Source: Erysipelothrix rhusiopathiae (GTDB taxonomy: Bacteria; Bacillota_I; Bacilli_A; Erysipelotrichales; Erysipelotrichaceae). Taken from it: 64,000 nucleotides of DNA. Both the position numbers and the translations under genes were made by a program. Below are positions 1 to 10,092 of this stretch, in pieces (the stretch's first letter is position 1; each line of letters begins with the position of its first letter). The notes under the pieces were generated by a model. The model was not told the DNA's origin. It searched no databases and saw only the letters and a list, made by a program, of their open reading frames with translations. The stretch lies in assembly GCF_900637845.1 (NCBI RefSeq), contig NZ_LR134439.1, positions 496,001 through 560,000 of the forward strand, read 5' to 3'.

Positions 1-1
1 G

Positions 2-928
2 CCTGAAACAAATGTTAAGTTTGTTCCGGTTACTCGTGGTAGTGCGTTAGAAGATGCAGTTGCAGCTATGGCTGATGGCGATATCGTGTTAATGCAAAAC
101 ACACGTTATGAAGTTGGCGAAAGCAAATGTGACGACAACTTATCACAATACTGGGCAAGTTTGGGAGACTTATTTGTAACAGATGCGTTTGGATCTGTTC
201 ACCGTGCACATGCTTCAACTGTAGGGATTGCACAACATCTTCCTTCAGCACTTGGATTCCTCGTTGAGAAAGAAGTTAAGTTCTTAACAGAAGCAATCTA
301 TTCACCAAAAAGACCATTCGTAGCGATTTTAGGTGGTGCTAAGGTAAGCGACAAGATTAATGTTATTGAAAACTTATTAGACGTAGCTGACAAAGTTATT
401 GTTGGTGGTGGAATGGCTTATACATTCTACAAAGCAAAAGGTTACGAAATCGGATCATCACTTGTTGAAATGGACCGAATTGATGTAGCGAAAGCAATTA
501 TGGAAAAAGCAGGCGATAAATTAGTATTGCCAGTTGATACTGTTGTTGCTAAGGAATTTGCGCCAGATGCAACACCTGTTGTTGTGCCTTCAAATGAAAT
601 TCCTGCAGATATGATGGGACTGGACATTGGTCCTAAGACAATCGAATTATTCGAAAAAGAATTACAGGGTGCGAAAACTGTTGTTTGGAATGGTCCAATG
701 GGTGTGTTTGAATTTGAAGCATTTGCTCAAGGAACATTGTCAATCTGTAAAGCAATTACAGAACTTCCTGATGTATTGAGTGTTATCGGTGGTGGAGATT
801 CCGCAGCGGCAGCAATTCAATTAGGATTCAAAGACAAAATTACTCACATCTCAACAGGTGGGGGAGCAAGTTTAGAATTTATGGAAGGAAAAGAATTGCC
901 AGGTATTGCAGCAATTCAGGATAAATAA
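2..928 (+). CDS. pgk: Phosphoglycerate kinase, C-terminal part (cut by window edge)
   Basis: Phosphoglycerate kinase interconverts 1,3-bisphosphoglycerate and 3-phosphoglycerate with ADP/ATP in cytoplasmic glycolysis. The frame is open from base 2, so the start lies outside the window. About 308 residues remain of the usual 390-400, so roughly the first 85 are missing. Visible family motifs are [26 protein letters not shown] and [10 protein letters not shown], the last three forming the C-terminal nucleotide-binding domain. The stop codon is only 3 bp before tpiA, and eno follows, so these form a glycolytic operon. Identification is secure; only the N-terminal part is unseen. Confidence 0.97.
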   Translation, partial: PETNVKFVPVTRGSALEDAVAAMADGDIVLMQNTRYEVGESKCDDNLSQYWASLGDLFVTDAFGSVHRAHASTVGIAQHLPSALGFLVEKEVKFLTEAIYSPKRPFVAILGGAKVSDKINVIENLLDVADKVIVGGGMAYTFYKAKGYEIGSSLVEMDRIDVAKAIMEKAGDKLVLPVDTVVAKEFAPDATPVVVPSNEIPADMMGLDIGPKTIELFEKELQGAKTVVWNGPMGVFEFEAFAQGTLSICKAITELPDVLSVIGGGDSAAAAIQLGFKDKITHISTGGGASLEFMEGKELPGIAAIQDK

Positions 929-931
929 AAC

Positions 932-1675
932 ATGAGAAAACCGATTATCTTTGGTAACTGGAAAATGAATAAGACAATTGCAGAAGCAACTGAATTCGTT
1001 CAAGGTATTGATGCATTTGTTACAGATAAAGCAGACTTTGGTGTTGCCGTGCCTTTCACAGCATTACAAGCATCCATTGCAAATGCTAAAAACTTAAACA
1101 TTGCAGCTGAAAATGTTCACTGGGCAGCTAACGGTGCTTATACAGGTGAAATCTCAGTTGAAATGTTAAAAGAAATTGGCACAAAATGGGTTGTTATCGG
1201 ACACTCAGAACGTCGTCAATATTTCAATGAAACAGATGAAGACATCAATAAAAAAGCTGCTGTTTTAATCGAAAATGGTATGACTCCAATCGTTTGTGTT
1301 GGGGAAACATTGTTTGAATTTGAAGCAGATAAAACAGAAAAAGTTGTTCGTAAACAAGTTGCGGGTTGCTTAAGTGGTTTAAATGCAGAAGATGTACAAA
1401 ACATCGTGATCGCATACGAACCTGTTTGGGCAATTGGAACTGGTAAGAGCGCTACTGTTGAGATTGCTCAAAACACATGTGCTTTAGTTCGTGATGAAGT
1501 TAAAAACTTATTTGGAGCAGAAGTTTCTGATAAAGTTCGTATTCAATACGGTGGATCAGTTAAACCTGAAAACATTGAAGAATACATGTCACAAGAAGAC
1601 ATTGATGGTGCATTAATTGGTGGAGCTTCACTTCAAGTGGATTCATTCAAAGCAATCATCGATGCAATTAAATAA
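932..1675 (+). CDS. tpiA: Triosephosphate isomerase
   Basis: This 247-residue TIM-barrel enzyme interconverts dihydroxyacetone phosphate and glyceraldehyde 3-phosphate. The signature residues are all present: NWKMN near residue 9 (catalytic Lys), IGHSERR (catalytic His), AYEPVWAIGTG (catalytic Glu plus the flexible loop 6) and YGGSVKPEN near the C-terminus. Length matches the family. It starts 3 bp after the pgk stop, without its own strong ribosome binding site, suggesting translational coupling. A 50-bp gap with an AGGAGG site separates it from eno. Confidence 0.97.
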   Translation: MRKPIIFGNWKMNKTIAEATEFVQGIDAFVTDKADFGVAVPFTALQASIANAKNLNIAAENVHWAANGAYTGEISVEMLKEIGTKWVVIGHSERRQYFNETDEDINKKAAVLIENGMTPIVCVGETLFEFEADKTEKVVRKQVAGCLSGLNAEDVQNIVIAYEPVWAIGTGKSATVEIAQNTCALVRDEVKNLFGAEVSDKVRIQYGGSVKPENIEEYMSQEDIDGALIGGASLQVDSFKAIIDAIK

Positions 1676-1683
1676 TTTATTAA

Positions 1684-3021
<1,338 letters not shown>

Positions 3022-3034
3022 TTAAACTTTGATG

Positions 3035-3062
3035 AAACTCACTCGTAAGAGTGAGTTTTTTT
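3035..3062 (+). terminator. Intrinsic terminator after eno
   Basis: A 10-bp perfect stem (AAACTCACTC paired with GAGTGAGTTT) closes on a GTAA loop and runs into a T tract. It ends the glycolytic operon. Confidence 0.92.
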
Positions 3063-3119
3063 ATGCGACAGAATCATCCCAACTGAATAAATGAAACAAT
3101 AAAATCTCATAAATTTGTA

Positions 3120-3149
3120 TTGATATCGTTTTCAGCCAAGTAATACAAT
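3120..3149 (+). promoter_or_regulatory. Putative promoter of the purine permease transcript
   Basis: TTGATA at 3120-3125 and TACAAT at 3144-3149 are separated by 18 bp and lie about 60 bp before the riboswitch aptamer. The assignment rests on motif match and position only. Confidence 0.5.
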
Positions 3150-3212
3150 AAATAGCAGTTATCAAGGCTTGCATGTTACATCGGCTCATGGTAGGCTTAA
3201 GATATGAAAAAA

Positions 3213-3349
3213 CTCCATATATTTCTGGTAATAGGGTCCGGAAGTTTCTACTTACATCCCGTAAAGATGTAAACTATGGCAAAAGAGCCTTATCTTCATG
3301 ATAGGATATTTTCACGTCTCTTTCTGCCACATATAATGGCAGTTTTTTT
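3213..3349 (+). promoter_or_regulatory. Purine riboswitch, guanine/hypoxanthine type
   Basis: The aptamer (about 3213-3280) shows the purine riboswitch layout. P1 is formed by CCATA and TATGG, P2 by TTCTGG and CCGGAA, and P3 by TTACATC and GATGTAA around a CCGTAAA loop. The invariant junction GTTTCTAC is present. The base that pairs with the ligand in the J3/1 segment (AAACTATGG, position 3274) is C, which by the known rule indicates guanine or hypoxanthine rather than adenine. An intrinsic terminator (CTGCCA at 3324-3329, TGGCAG at 3337-3342, then a T run) follows. Ligand binding should therefore turn the permease transcript off. Confidence 0.93.
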
Positions 3350-3376
3350 ATATATTGAGGAAGAGGAGGACATTAC

Positions 3377-4753
3377 GTGAAAAATATTCTCAATAAATAT
3401 TTTGGGATTGAAGAAGCAGGTTCGACAATCAAACGCGAATTTGCAGGAGGGTTAACGGCATTTCTTTCAATGTCATACGTTATTTTCGTTAATCCAATTA
3501 TTTTAGGACAAGCAGGAATGCCGAAGGATGCAGTCTTTATCGCAACCATTATTTCCTCGGCAATTGCAATGTTAATTATGGGGCTTTATGCGAAGTTTCC
3601 ATTAGGGCTTGCACCGTGTATGTCGATGAATGCGTTCTTTGCTTTTAGTGTTGTCATGCAAATGGGAATTTCATGGCAAACAGCTTTGGCTTCGGTGCTT
3701 GCATCATCAATTTTATTCATTATTCTTGCTGCTTCAGGGGTTCGATCGAAGATTATTAAATCGATTCCGTTAACCATTAAGCAAGCAGGAACGGTAGGTT
3801 TAGGAATTTTTATTGCTTTTGTAAGTTTTAAAAACTCAGGGATTATTGTTCCCGACCCAGGTATGTTTATTACATTTGGTGGTTTTGATAATCCTAATGT
3901 TATTATTGCTTTTGTAGGGATTATTACGGCTGCGTTTTTCTTAGTTCGTGGAAATCAATATGCTGTATTTCTCGGTATGGTTGGTGCAGCGCTTTGTGGC
4001 TTGTTGATGCGTTTAGGGGTAAATATGGGCGTATTGTCAATGACACCGGATGTAGTTGCAACTTTACCTCAATTGCCAGCAGGAAGCCCTATAGTGTTTC
4101 CTATAGAACCGATTCAGACAATGGTTAATGAAACGATGTTTGTGGCGGTGAAGGAATTACCGAACTTATTAAATCCACAAGCAATTATTGTGGTCTTAAC
4201 ATTCTTATTCTTAGACTTCTTTGGAACTGCAACAACATTATCCGCTGCAGCATCACAAATTCCACATATTCCACAAGAAGAATTTGAAAACAACAATCGT
4301 ATTTATATGGCTGATGCCCTTGGTACTTTTGTAGGTTCTCTTTTTGGAACGTCAAATCTTTCAACCTATATCGAATCGGTATCGGGAATTATTAATGGTG
4401 GACGAACAGGGCTTATGGCAGTTGTGACTGCGGTGTTGTTCCTATTATCGATGTTCTTTTATCCTTTATTGTCACTTGTAACACCAGCCGTTACAACACC
4501 TGCGATGGTTGTGATTGGAATCTTTATGATGCAAAACATTACAAATATTGAATGGCACTCAGGTTTTGAAAATATTATTCCTGCCTTCTTAACGATCGTG
4601 ATGATGCCTTTAACCGGATCGATTGCTTTAGGGTTAACTTTAGGATTTATTTCCTATGAAATGTGTATGATCTTTGCGGGACGTGGTAAAGAACTTCCTA
4701 AGATTATGCACTTTATTACCCTGATTTCAATAGCATATATTTGTACGTTGTAG
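3377..4753 (+). CDS. pbuG: NCS2-family guanine/hypoxanthine permease (PbuG/AzgA-like)
   Basis: This 458-residue polytopic membrane protein belongs to the NCS2 nucleobase:cation symporters, AzgA-like branch. The opening YFGIEEAGSTIKREFAGG and FLSMSYVIFVNP are typical of the branch, and it has about 12-14 hydrophobic segments. The usual APGMGLNA-type stretch reads APCMSMNAFFAF here, a mild deviation at the substrate region. The guanine-type riboswitch upstream and xpt downstream (33 bp) support uptake of guanine or hypoxanthine. The start follows GAGGAAGAGGAGG. The exact substrate within the purine bases is inferred. Confidence 0.9.
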   Translation: MKNILNKYFGIEEAGSTIKREFAGGLTAFLSMSYVIFVNPIILGQAGMPKDAVFIATIISSAIAMLIMGLYAKFPLGLAPCMSMNAFFAFSVVMQMGISWQTALASVLASSILFIILAASGVRSKIIKSIPLTIKQAGTVGLGIFIAFVSFKNSGIIVPDPGMFITFGGFDNPNVIIAFVGIITAAFFLVRGNQYAVFLGMVGAALCGLLMRLGVNMGVLSMTPDVVATLPQLPAGSPIVFPIEPIQTMVNETMFVAVKELPNLLNPQAIIVVLTFLFLDFFGTATTLSAAASQIPHIPQEEFENNNRIYMADALGTFVGSLFGTSNLSTYIESVSGIINGGRTGLMAVVTAVLFLLSMFFYPLLSLVTPAVTTPAMVVIGIFMMQNITNIEWHSGFENIIPAFLTIVMMPLTGSIALGLTLGFISYEMCMIFAGRGKELPKIMHFITLISIAYICTL

Positions 4754-4786
4754 TATAATACTAAGTAAAATTGAAAGAAGGTACCC

Positions 4787-5362
4787 ATGAAATTACTCGA
4801 AGAAATAATTCAAGAAAAAGGTAAAGTTAAATCTGAAGAAATTGTGGATGTGAGTTCATTCCTTAATGCTCAAGTTGATCCTAAAGTTATGGAAGCGCTT
4901 GGGAAAGATTTCGCAGATTTCTATGCAGATTATGACTTTGATTTGTTTGTAACCGTTGAGACATCGGGAATTGCTCCCAGTGTTTTCGCAGCTTTGTATG
5001 CAAACAAACCTCTAATCATTATCAAAAAAAGTTTAACTGAAAAAGATGACCCTAAGTTTATCCAACAATCATGTTTTTCATTCACAAAGAAAAACGGTTA
5101 TCACCTAACTGTTCCAAAACATCTTATTGAAGGAAAACGTGTTATTCTTCTTGATGATTTCCTTGCGAAAGGAAGTGTCGTTCATAATGTGGATAAGCTT
5201 CTTACTCAAGCAAATGCATCCCTGGTTGCTACGGGTATTTGTATTTCAAAGAATTTCCAACCAGGCTATCAAATGCTCGTAGATGAAGGACATGATCTTT
5301 ATTGTCAGGCTCAAATTGAATCAATTGATGTCGATTCAGGTATTATTACTTTTAAATCATAA
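4787..5362 (+). CDS. xpt: Xanthine phosphoribosyltransferase
   Basis: The 191-residue cytoplasmic enzyme makes XMP from xanthine and PRPP for purine salvage. It matches Bacillus-type Xpt from the start (MKLLEEIIQEKGKV) and has the PRPP-binding loop ILLDDFLAKGS near residue 123, as well as the VETSGIAPSVFAA region. It follows the permease by 33 bp and shares its riboswitch-controlled transcript, as in other Firmicutes. A strong hairpin follows the stop codon. Confidence 0.94.
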   Translation: MKLLEEIIQEKGKVKSEEIVDVSSFLNAQVDPKVMEALGKDFADFYADYDFDLFVTVETSGIAPSVFAALYANKPLIIIKKSLTEKDDPKFIQQSCFSFTKKNGYHLTVPKHLIEGKRVILLDDFLAKGSVVHNVDKLLTQANASLVATGICISKNFQPGYQMLVDEGHDLYCQAQIESIDVDSGIITFKS

Positions 5363-5364
5363 AT

Positions 5365-5400
5365 AAAGAAAACAACGTTAATCAACGTTGTTTTCTTTAT
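5365..5400. terminator. Bidirectional terminator between xpt and the convergent membrane gene
   Basis: A 15-bp perfect inverted repeat (5365-5379 with 5384-5398) has A and T runs on the two sides, so it can terminate both the xpt transcript and the opposing gene, whose stop codon lies inside the hairpin. Confidence 0.92.
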
Positions 5401-5911
5401 CTTCCAGTGGTTCATCTACGGTAATGTCATTGAGGTGAATTGAAGGCGTTTTTTCAGTTTGGGACGCTAATAATTCACGCTCGGCTTCAAGACGTTCTTG
5501 CTTAAGCGTTTCTTTTGTGGCTTTCTCAATCCGTTTGGCTTTACGTTTCGATTTCCAGACTAAATCTAAAATCAATCCGATGATGTTTGAACTTAACATC
5601 ACAATTATCCAAATAAACAGACCGTTAAAGGCAATTGCATTGCCGCCAGAACGTTCTACAGAGAATGCGAGTGCCCAAAATGATGCGACCATCCCTAAAA
5701 TAAAAATTACAATACCAACCCATGATCCATATTGAATCATAAAAAATGCATAAAGCGATACGACGAGTGCGAGGACTACTTCGTTAAATAAAATGTCCAT
5801 TTGGAAGGGCACTTTAAAAACGAAGAAGGTCATTACGATAAAAGCGAGGATGGTAATGACGAGAACTGTAAGACTTACCATCAGTTTTTGTTTGAAATTT
5901 AATTTTTTCAT
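5378..5911 (-). CDS. Hypothetical membrane protein with charged C-terminal tail
   Basis: I do not recognise this 177-residue protein. It has four hydrophobic segments: about residues 9-33, 40-60, 63-85 and 95-115. A Lys/Arg/Glu-rich, probably helical tail follows (about 120-155), with an acidic C-terminus. The chosen start (MKKLNFKQ) has AAAGGAG seven bases upstream; a longer reading from 5941 lacks a good site. It faces xpt tail to tail and is divergent from the SIMPL-domain gene. No function is assigned. Confidence 0.75.
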   Translation of the reverse strand: MKKLNFKQKLMVSLTVLVITILAFIVMTFFVFKVPFQMDILFNEVVLALVVSLYAFFMIQYGSWVGIVIFILGMVASFWALAFSVERSGGNAIAFNGLFIWIIVMLSSNIIGLILDLVWKSKRKAKRIEKATKETLKQERLEAERELLASQTEKTPSIHLNDITVDEPLEDKENNVD

Positions 5912-5994
5912 TGTTGACTCCTTTATTAAAATATAGCACATTTAACTTTTTTTTCACCTATTATACTGTATTATTAGAGAGAGAGGTGATTGAT

Positions 5995-6597
5995 ATGAGT
6001 AATAAATTAACGATCGAAGGATTGGGAAGTGTGTATGTAACACCTGATATGATGCGCTTTAGTTATGAATTAGTGCAAGATGGTGCATCGTATGCGAGTT
6101 CATTTGATGCCTTAAAAACTCAATATGAGAATATCGTGAAAGCATTTAAACGTGTGGAATTTAATACCAGTTTGATTAAGACATCAGGGATTGAAGTTTC
6201 AATCCTACAACCTACAGAGAATCAGCCGAAGATGTTCCGTTGTGTCCAACGACTTGTATTTGAAGATAATATTAATCTTACGAAAATGTCGGAACTGTTA
6301 GATCATCTAAGAACCAGCGATGACTTTAATTTCAGTCTTTCGTATTTCTTAAAGGATTCAACGAAAGCGGATGATGATGCTTTAATACTGGCAATAAATC
6401 AAGCTACAGATAAAGCAAAATTGATTGCGGATACTTCAGGTATTCGTTTGGGTCATATTTGTGATATGGAGTACATGAATCATTCCAGTGCAAGACCGAT
6501 GCACCGTATGGCAAGCGCAGATATGATGGGTTCAACCATGACCGCAAACGACTTAGCCGTTACACAATCAATTCGCATAAGTTGGGATATTAAGTAA
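5995..6597 (+). CDS. SIMPL-domain (DUF541) protein
   Basis: The 200-residue protein fits the SIMPL/DUF541 family, which forms ring-like oligomers in characterised members. The opening (LTIEGLGSVYVTPD) is typical, as is the TSGIEVSILQPT stretch near residue 65 and the C-terminal half with ATDKAKLIADTSG. Family members are usually secreted or periplasmic. No signal peptide is visible here, so it is probably cytoplasmic, as in some Firmicutes homologues. Start ATG follows GAGAGAGGTGAT; the in-frame extension upstream to 5911 is rejected. Biochemical role unknown. Confidence 0.8.
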   Translation: MSNKLTIEGLGSVYVTPDMMRFSYELVQDGASYASSFDALKTQYENIVKAFKRVEFNTSLIKTSGIEVSILQPTENQPKMFRCVQRLVFEDNINLTKMSELLDHLRTSDDFNFSLSYFLKDSTKADDDALILAINQATDKAKLIADTSGIRLGHICDMEYMNHSSARPMHRMASADMMGSTMTANDLAVTQSIRISWDIK

Positions 6598-6639
6598 GAG
6601 AGAACTTGTTGGCAATTCGTCTTGTGTTTCCAAATAAAA

Positions 6640-6676
6640 ATACTACAACCGCTTCATTAGGGTTGTAGTATTTTTT
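6640..6676. terminator. Bidirectional terminator
   Basis: An 11-bp stem (ATACTACAACC at 6640-6650 with GGTTGTAGTAT at 6661-6671) is flanked by A and T runs. It separates the SIMPL gene from the opposing MerR gene. Confidence 0.88.
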
Positions 6677-6685
6677 ATGTTTTTA

Positions 6686-7507
6686 TTATGATATTTCAAG
6701 AAGAATGGGTACTTGTAACCGAATAAACATATCACGGCGACCCGAATTGGTGTTAGGCATTTCATAAAGGACTTCACAAATATAATCCCCATTAATGATT
6801 AGGTTTTGTTCGCGGATTAGGCGGTGAAACGTATGCATTGCTTTCGTTTCATCCTCAAAGGACTGACAGAAGAAGACAGCGTAATCACCTTGTGGTAGGC
6901 TGTCATTTGCTTGCGTTGGATCTTCAACAAAAACAAATAGTTCTTTGGAATCAAATTGTTGATGAATAAAGTTATTTTGAGACATAATTGAACCAACACG
7001 ATTAAATGCAGTGATGGCTTTAAGGTGGTGTTTAAAATCTCTGAGCGCATATTCATACTCATCAATGGACATTTCATATATATTTTGAGTAATGGGATAT
7101 CGGTAGATATGACGTTTGTGAAATGAACTGATTTCCATCCAATGCTTATCCATGTTTTGTGTATACAAGTTTGTGGTTTCCATAAAACGATGAATGGATT
7201 GAATTTGATGAATAATCGTACGATGTGCTTCAAGAAGTGTTTCTTCTTTCGTTTTTAAAGAATTTTTTAAAGATTCAAGACTGATTTTTTGTTTGAGAAT
7301 GTCATGAATCTCAGAAAGATTGAAATCAAGACTTTTGAGAAATTGAATCATATCCAGGGTGGCAGACTGTTCAATTGTATAATAGCGATAATGTGTTTCT
7401 GGGTCGATTGAAGCCGGTTTAAGAAGACCGATTTCATCATAATAGCGTAATGTTTGAATGGAAACGTCATTTAATCGTGCAATTTCACCAATTCTCAACT
7501 TTTGCAT
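6686..7507 (-). CDS. MerR-family transcriptional regulator with effector-binding domain
   Basis: The first 75 of 273 residues are a MerR winged helix ([20 protein letters not shown] followed by the YRYYT wing). A dimerisation coiled coil covers about residues 78-130. The remaining 140 residues resemble the GyrI/BmrR-type small-molecule domain. MerR proteins activate promoters with 19-20 bp spacers, and exactly such a promoter lies in the divergent gap, driving the diaminopentanoate-dehydrogenase-like gene. That gene is therefore the likely target. The ligand cannot be read from the sequence. Confidence 0.9.
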   Translation of the reverse strand: MQKLRIGEIARLNDVSIQTLRYYDEIGLLKPASIDPETHYRYYTIEQSATLDMIQFLKSLDFNLSEIHDILKQKISLESLKNSLKTKEETLLEAHRTIIHQIQSIHRFMETTNLYTQNMDKHWMEISSFHKRHIYRYPITQNIYEMSIDEYEYALRDFKHHLKAITAFNRVGSIMSQNNFIHQQFDSKELFVFVEDPTQANDSLPQGDYAVFFCQSFEDETKAMHTFHRLIREQNLIINGDYICEVLYEMPNTNSGRRDMFIRLQVPILLEIS

Positions 7508-7516
7508 AAACCCTCC

Positions 7517-7547
7517 TTGACTCTCACCTTACTAGAGACATTATACT
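7517..7547 (+). promoter_or_regulatory. MerR-type promoter and operator
   Basis: TTGACT (7517-7522) and TATACT (7542-7547) are separated by 19 bp, the over-long spacing that MerR activators correct by DNA distortion. The spacer carries an imperfect dyad, CTCT at 7521-7524 with AGAG at 7534-7537. The regulator gene is divergent and its start lies 10 bp away. Confidence 0.8.
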
Positions 7548-7588
7548 ATAGTTGTGAAATAAATATCAAGAAAATAGGAGGCTTAGAT

Positions 7589-8617
7589 ATGAAACACGAA
7601 AAAATACGCGTTGTACAATACGGCTGTGGTAAAATGGCTGAAGTTATTGTTCGTAATTTGGTTGATCATGGAGCAGAAATCGTTGGAGCGATTGATGCGA
7701 ATCCGAAATTAGTTGGGATGGATGTTGGAGACTTTGCGAATTTAGGACGTAAAACTGGCGTGCTTATTTCCGATGATGCGGATAAGGTATTGTCTGAATG
7801 TGATGCGGATGTTGCGATTGTGACCGTATTTAGTTATATGAATGATATGTATTCAATTTTTGAGACCTGTGCAATTCACGGTGTGAACGTCATTACCACA
7901 TGTGAAGAAGCAATCTATCCTTGGACAACCGCACCTTCGGAAACAAACCGTCTTGATCGTCTTGCGAAAGATTATAATATTACCATTACGGGAAGTGGTA
8001 TGCAGGATATTTATTGGATTAACATGCCATGTTTAGTAGCAGGAGGCGTGAATCATATTCAAAAAATGTATGGAACGGCTAGCTATAACGTAGAAGATTA
8101 CGGACTTGCATTGGCGGAAGCTCACGGTGCAGGTTATGATCTTGAAAAGTTTGAAAAAGAGATTACGCAAGCAGAAAGTTTACCAAGCTATATGTGGAAT
8201 GCGGGCGAAGGAATTTGCGCGAAAATGGGATGGACCATAAAGTCAATCTCACAAAAGAGTGTTCCTTATGTGCTTGAACAAGCTATTTACTCGGAGACTT
8301 TAGGAAGAGAAATTCCGGCAGGTGATGCAATCGGTATGTCAGCCGTCACCACTATCCTGACACATCAAGGTCCAGAACTTGAAGTCCAATGTATTGGGAA
8401 AGTTTATGATGAAAATGATGGGGATCTTTGTGAGTGGAAGATTGTCGGAGAGCCAGATGTTGTATTCTCTGTAGAAAAACCTGATACTGTAGGTCATACA
8501 TGTGCGACGGTTGTGAATCGTATACCACAAGTCCTTGATGCACCTGCAGGATTTATAACTGCCGAAAAACTTGAGGAAATTCATTACCTCACTTATCCAA
8601 TGGATCATTACAATTAA
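7589..8617 (+). CDS. NAD(P)-dependent dehydrogenase similar to 2,4-diaminopentanoate dehydrogenase
   Basis: This 342-residue protein begins with a Rossmann fold ([17 protein letters not shown]) and has the DapB-like layout of 2,4-diaminopentanoate dehydrogenase (Ord), from clostridial oxidative ornithine degradation. The stretches [11 protein letters not shown] and [14 protein letters not shown] agree with that family. The other ornithine-degradation genes (racemase, aminomutase, thiolase-like OrtAB) are not nearby, so the true substrate may differ. The start follows AGGAGG; an in-frame extension to 7502 would overlap the promoter and is rejected. MerR control is inferred from the promoter. 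Confidence 0.75.
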   Translation: MKHEKIRVVQYGCGKMAEVIVRNLVDHGAEIVGAIDANPKLVGMDVGDFANLGRKTGVLISDDADKVLSECDADVAIVTVFSYMNDMYSIFETCAIHGVNVITTCEEAIYPWTTAPSETNRLDRLAKDYNITITGSGMQDIYWINMPCLVAGGVNHIQKMYGTASYNVEDYGLALAEAHGAGYDLEKFEKEITQAESLPSYMWNAGEGICAKMGWTIKSISQKSVPYVLEQAIYSETLGREIPAGDAIGMSAVTTILTHQGPELEVQCIGKVYDENDGDLCEWKIVGEPDVVFSVEKPDTVGHTCATVVNRIPQVLDAPAGFITAEKLEEIHYLTYPMDHYN

Positions 8618-8631
8618 TAAAATAGAAAAAG

Positions 8632-8654
8632 CATACTCAGTGTATGTTTTTTTT
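8632..8654 (+). terminator. Short intrinsic terminator
   Basis: CATAC (8632-8636) pairs with GTATG (8642-8646), followed by a long T run. The stem is short, so termination may be partial. Confidence 0.6.
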
Positions 8655-8669
8655 ATTTTATAACATCTG

Positions 8670-8710
8670 GAAAATTTCCCACATGCTTGAATATCTTTTG
8701 GGAAATTTTC
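8670..8710. promoter_or_regulatory. 11-bp inverted repeat, likely operator of the PTS/RpiR operon
   Basis: GAAAATTTCCC at 8670-8680 and GGGAAATTTTC at 8700-8710 are perfect inverted copies with 19 bp between them. They lie just upstream of the TATAAT at 8714-8719 and bracket the -35 zone. Position and symmetry suggest the binding site of the RpiR-type regulator encoded in the same operon. Confidence 0.7.
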
Positions 8711-8724
8711 ATCTATAATAGAAA

Positions 8725-8738
8725 TGTAAACGATAACA
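8725..8738 (+). promoter_or_regulatory. cre box (CcpA site)
   Basis: TGTAAACGATAACA matches the consensus TGWAANCGNTNWCA at every position. It begins 6 bp after the TATAAT (8714-8719), the typical place for CcpA repression. A second dyad, CGATAA/TTATCG at 8731-8748, overlaps it. Confidence 0.85.
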
Positions 8739-8762
8739 TTAATTATCGTCAAGGAGGAGAGA

Positions 8763-10055
8763 ATGGATCGATTTATTCAATTTATTGAAGAAAAAATGGT
8801 TCCACGCGTTGCAAAAGTAACGAATACACGCTATTTTAATGCACTAAAATCGGGATTTTTGGTAATTATGCCACTCACGATTATCGGATCATTATTCTTG
8901 TTGATTACTGATTTCCCTTTACCAGGCTATGCTGAATTCATGGCTGGAATCTTTGGTACAGAATGGACATCATATTTGGACTCTGCTTATCGAGCAACGT
9001 TTAATATGATGGGATTCTTTTTAACAGGGACGATTGCATATCGACTTGCAGAAGATTATAAATTGGATGCATTATCAACAATGATATTAGCGCTCGTATC
9101 GTATATAGTAGTATTGCCGAAATCAGTTGTGGCTGAATCGGGTGAAGTTATAGGTCGTGTATTATCTTTTACATGGTTAGGAACACAAGGCGTTATAACA
9201 GCTATTATTATGGGTTTTGTTACTGTTGAGATAGTCCGGTTCTGTGTTGAGAAAAAAATGGTTATAACGATGCCGGAATCAGTACCCTCAATGGTATCTC
9301 AGTCTTTTAGTGCATTAATTCCGGGAATCGTAGTTGTAATTATTAGTCTTATTTTTGCAGGGATTGCAAAAGTTTTTGCTGGTTCATTTCCAGAATTAAT
9401 ATATCAGATTATCCAAATTCCGCTTGAAGGATTAACATCTTCGATTGGTGCCATTACAGTTGTAGCTGGTTTGAACGGATTCTTATGGTGGTTTGGAATT
9501 CATCCAACTGTTGTAAACTCTGTGGTCAATCCACTACTAAATGCAAACTCAGTTAAAAACTTAGAATTGTTTAAAGCTGGAAACTTGACTATGGCTACTG
9601 GAAATGTTGGTACAATACAAATGATTGATCAATTTGCAACAATAGGGGGTGCAGGGTTAACACTAGGATTAGTTATTGCAATGCTGGTAGTAGCACGCTC
9701 CTCACGTTTGAAAGCAATGTCAAAACTAGTTGGAGTACCGTCATTATTTAATATTAACGAGCCTATCATTTTCGGATTACCAGTCGTTTTTAATCCTTTG
9801 ATGTTAATTCCTGTAACTATTGCACCTATGGTGTCAGTTCTCATAGCATATTTTGCTATGATGATTGGTTTTATGCCTATGTTTAATGGTGTTATAGCTC
9901 CATGGCCAACTCCACCAATTTTTTCAGGATTTTTGGTAGCCGGATGGCAAGGAGCAGTTGTACAAATAATTTGTATTGCTGTCTCAACAGTTATTTACTA
10001 TCCATTTGTTAAGGCATTGGATAACCAATATCTTGAGGAAGAACATATTCAATAA
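8763..10055 (+). CDS. PTS transporter subunit IIC, lactose/cellobiose family
   Basis: This 430-residue membrane protein is the sugar-translocating EIIC component of a phosphotransferase system, close to the lactose/cellobiose/diacetylchitobiose type. Family features include MDRFIQFIEEKMVPRVAKV at the N-terminus, about ten membrane segments, GINxxIIFGLPVVFNP-like SLFNINEPIIFGLPVVFNP near residue 325, and the HPTVVNSV stretch. No IIA or IIB gene lies in the window, so it must borrow these from elsewhere. It is the first gene of a unit with an RpiR regulator, a MalY-like enzyme and RidA. A perfect cre box indicates catabolite repression. Confidence 0.9.
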   Translation: MDRFIQFIEEKMVPRVAKVTNTRYFNALKSGFLVIMPLTIIGSLFLLITDFPLPGYAEFMAGIFGTEWTSYLDSAYRATFNMMGFFLTGTIAYRLAEDYKLDALSTMILALVSYIVVLPKSVVAESGEVIGRVLSFTWLGTQGVITAIIMGFVTVEIVRFCVEKKMVITMPESVPSMVSQSFSALIPGIVVVIISLIFAGIAKVFAGSFPELIYQIIQIPLEGLTSSIGAITVVAGLNGFLWWFGIHPTVVNSVVNPLLNANSVKNLELFKAGNLTMATGNVGTIQMIDQFATIGGAGLTLGLVIAMLVVARSSRLKAMSKLVGVPSLFNINEPIIFGLPVVFNPLMLIPVTIAPMVSVLIAYFAMMIGFMPMFNGVIAPWPTPPIFSGFLVAGWQGAVVQIICIAVSTVIYYPFVKALDNQYLEEEHIQ

Positions 10056-10092
10056 AGTTAATGTATAATTTAAGGGAAACGGAGGAGTTGCT

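Noticed and set aside
8339-8752. 137-residue minus-strand ORF before the PTS gene
   Set aside because: It covers the promoter, cre box and terminator of the neighbouring genes and is antisense to the dehydrogenase end.
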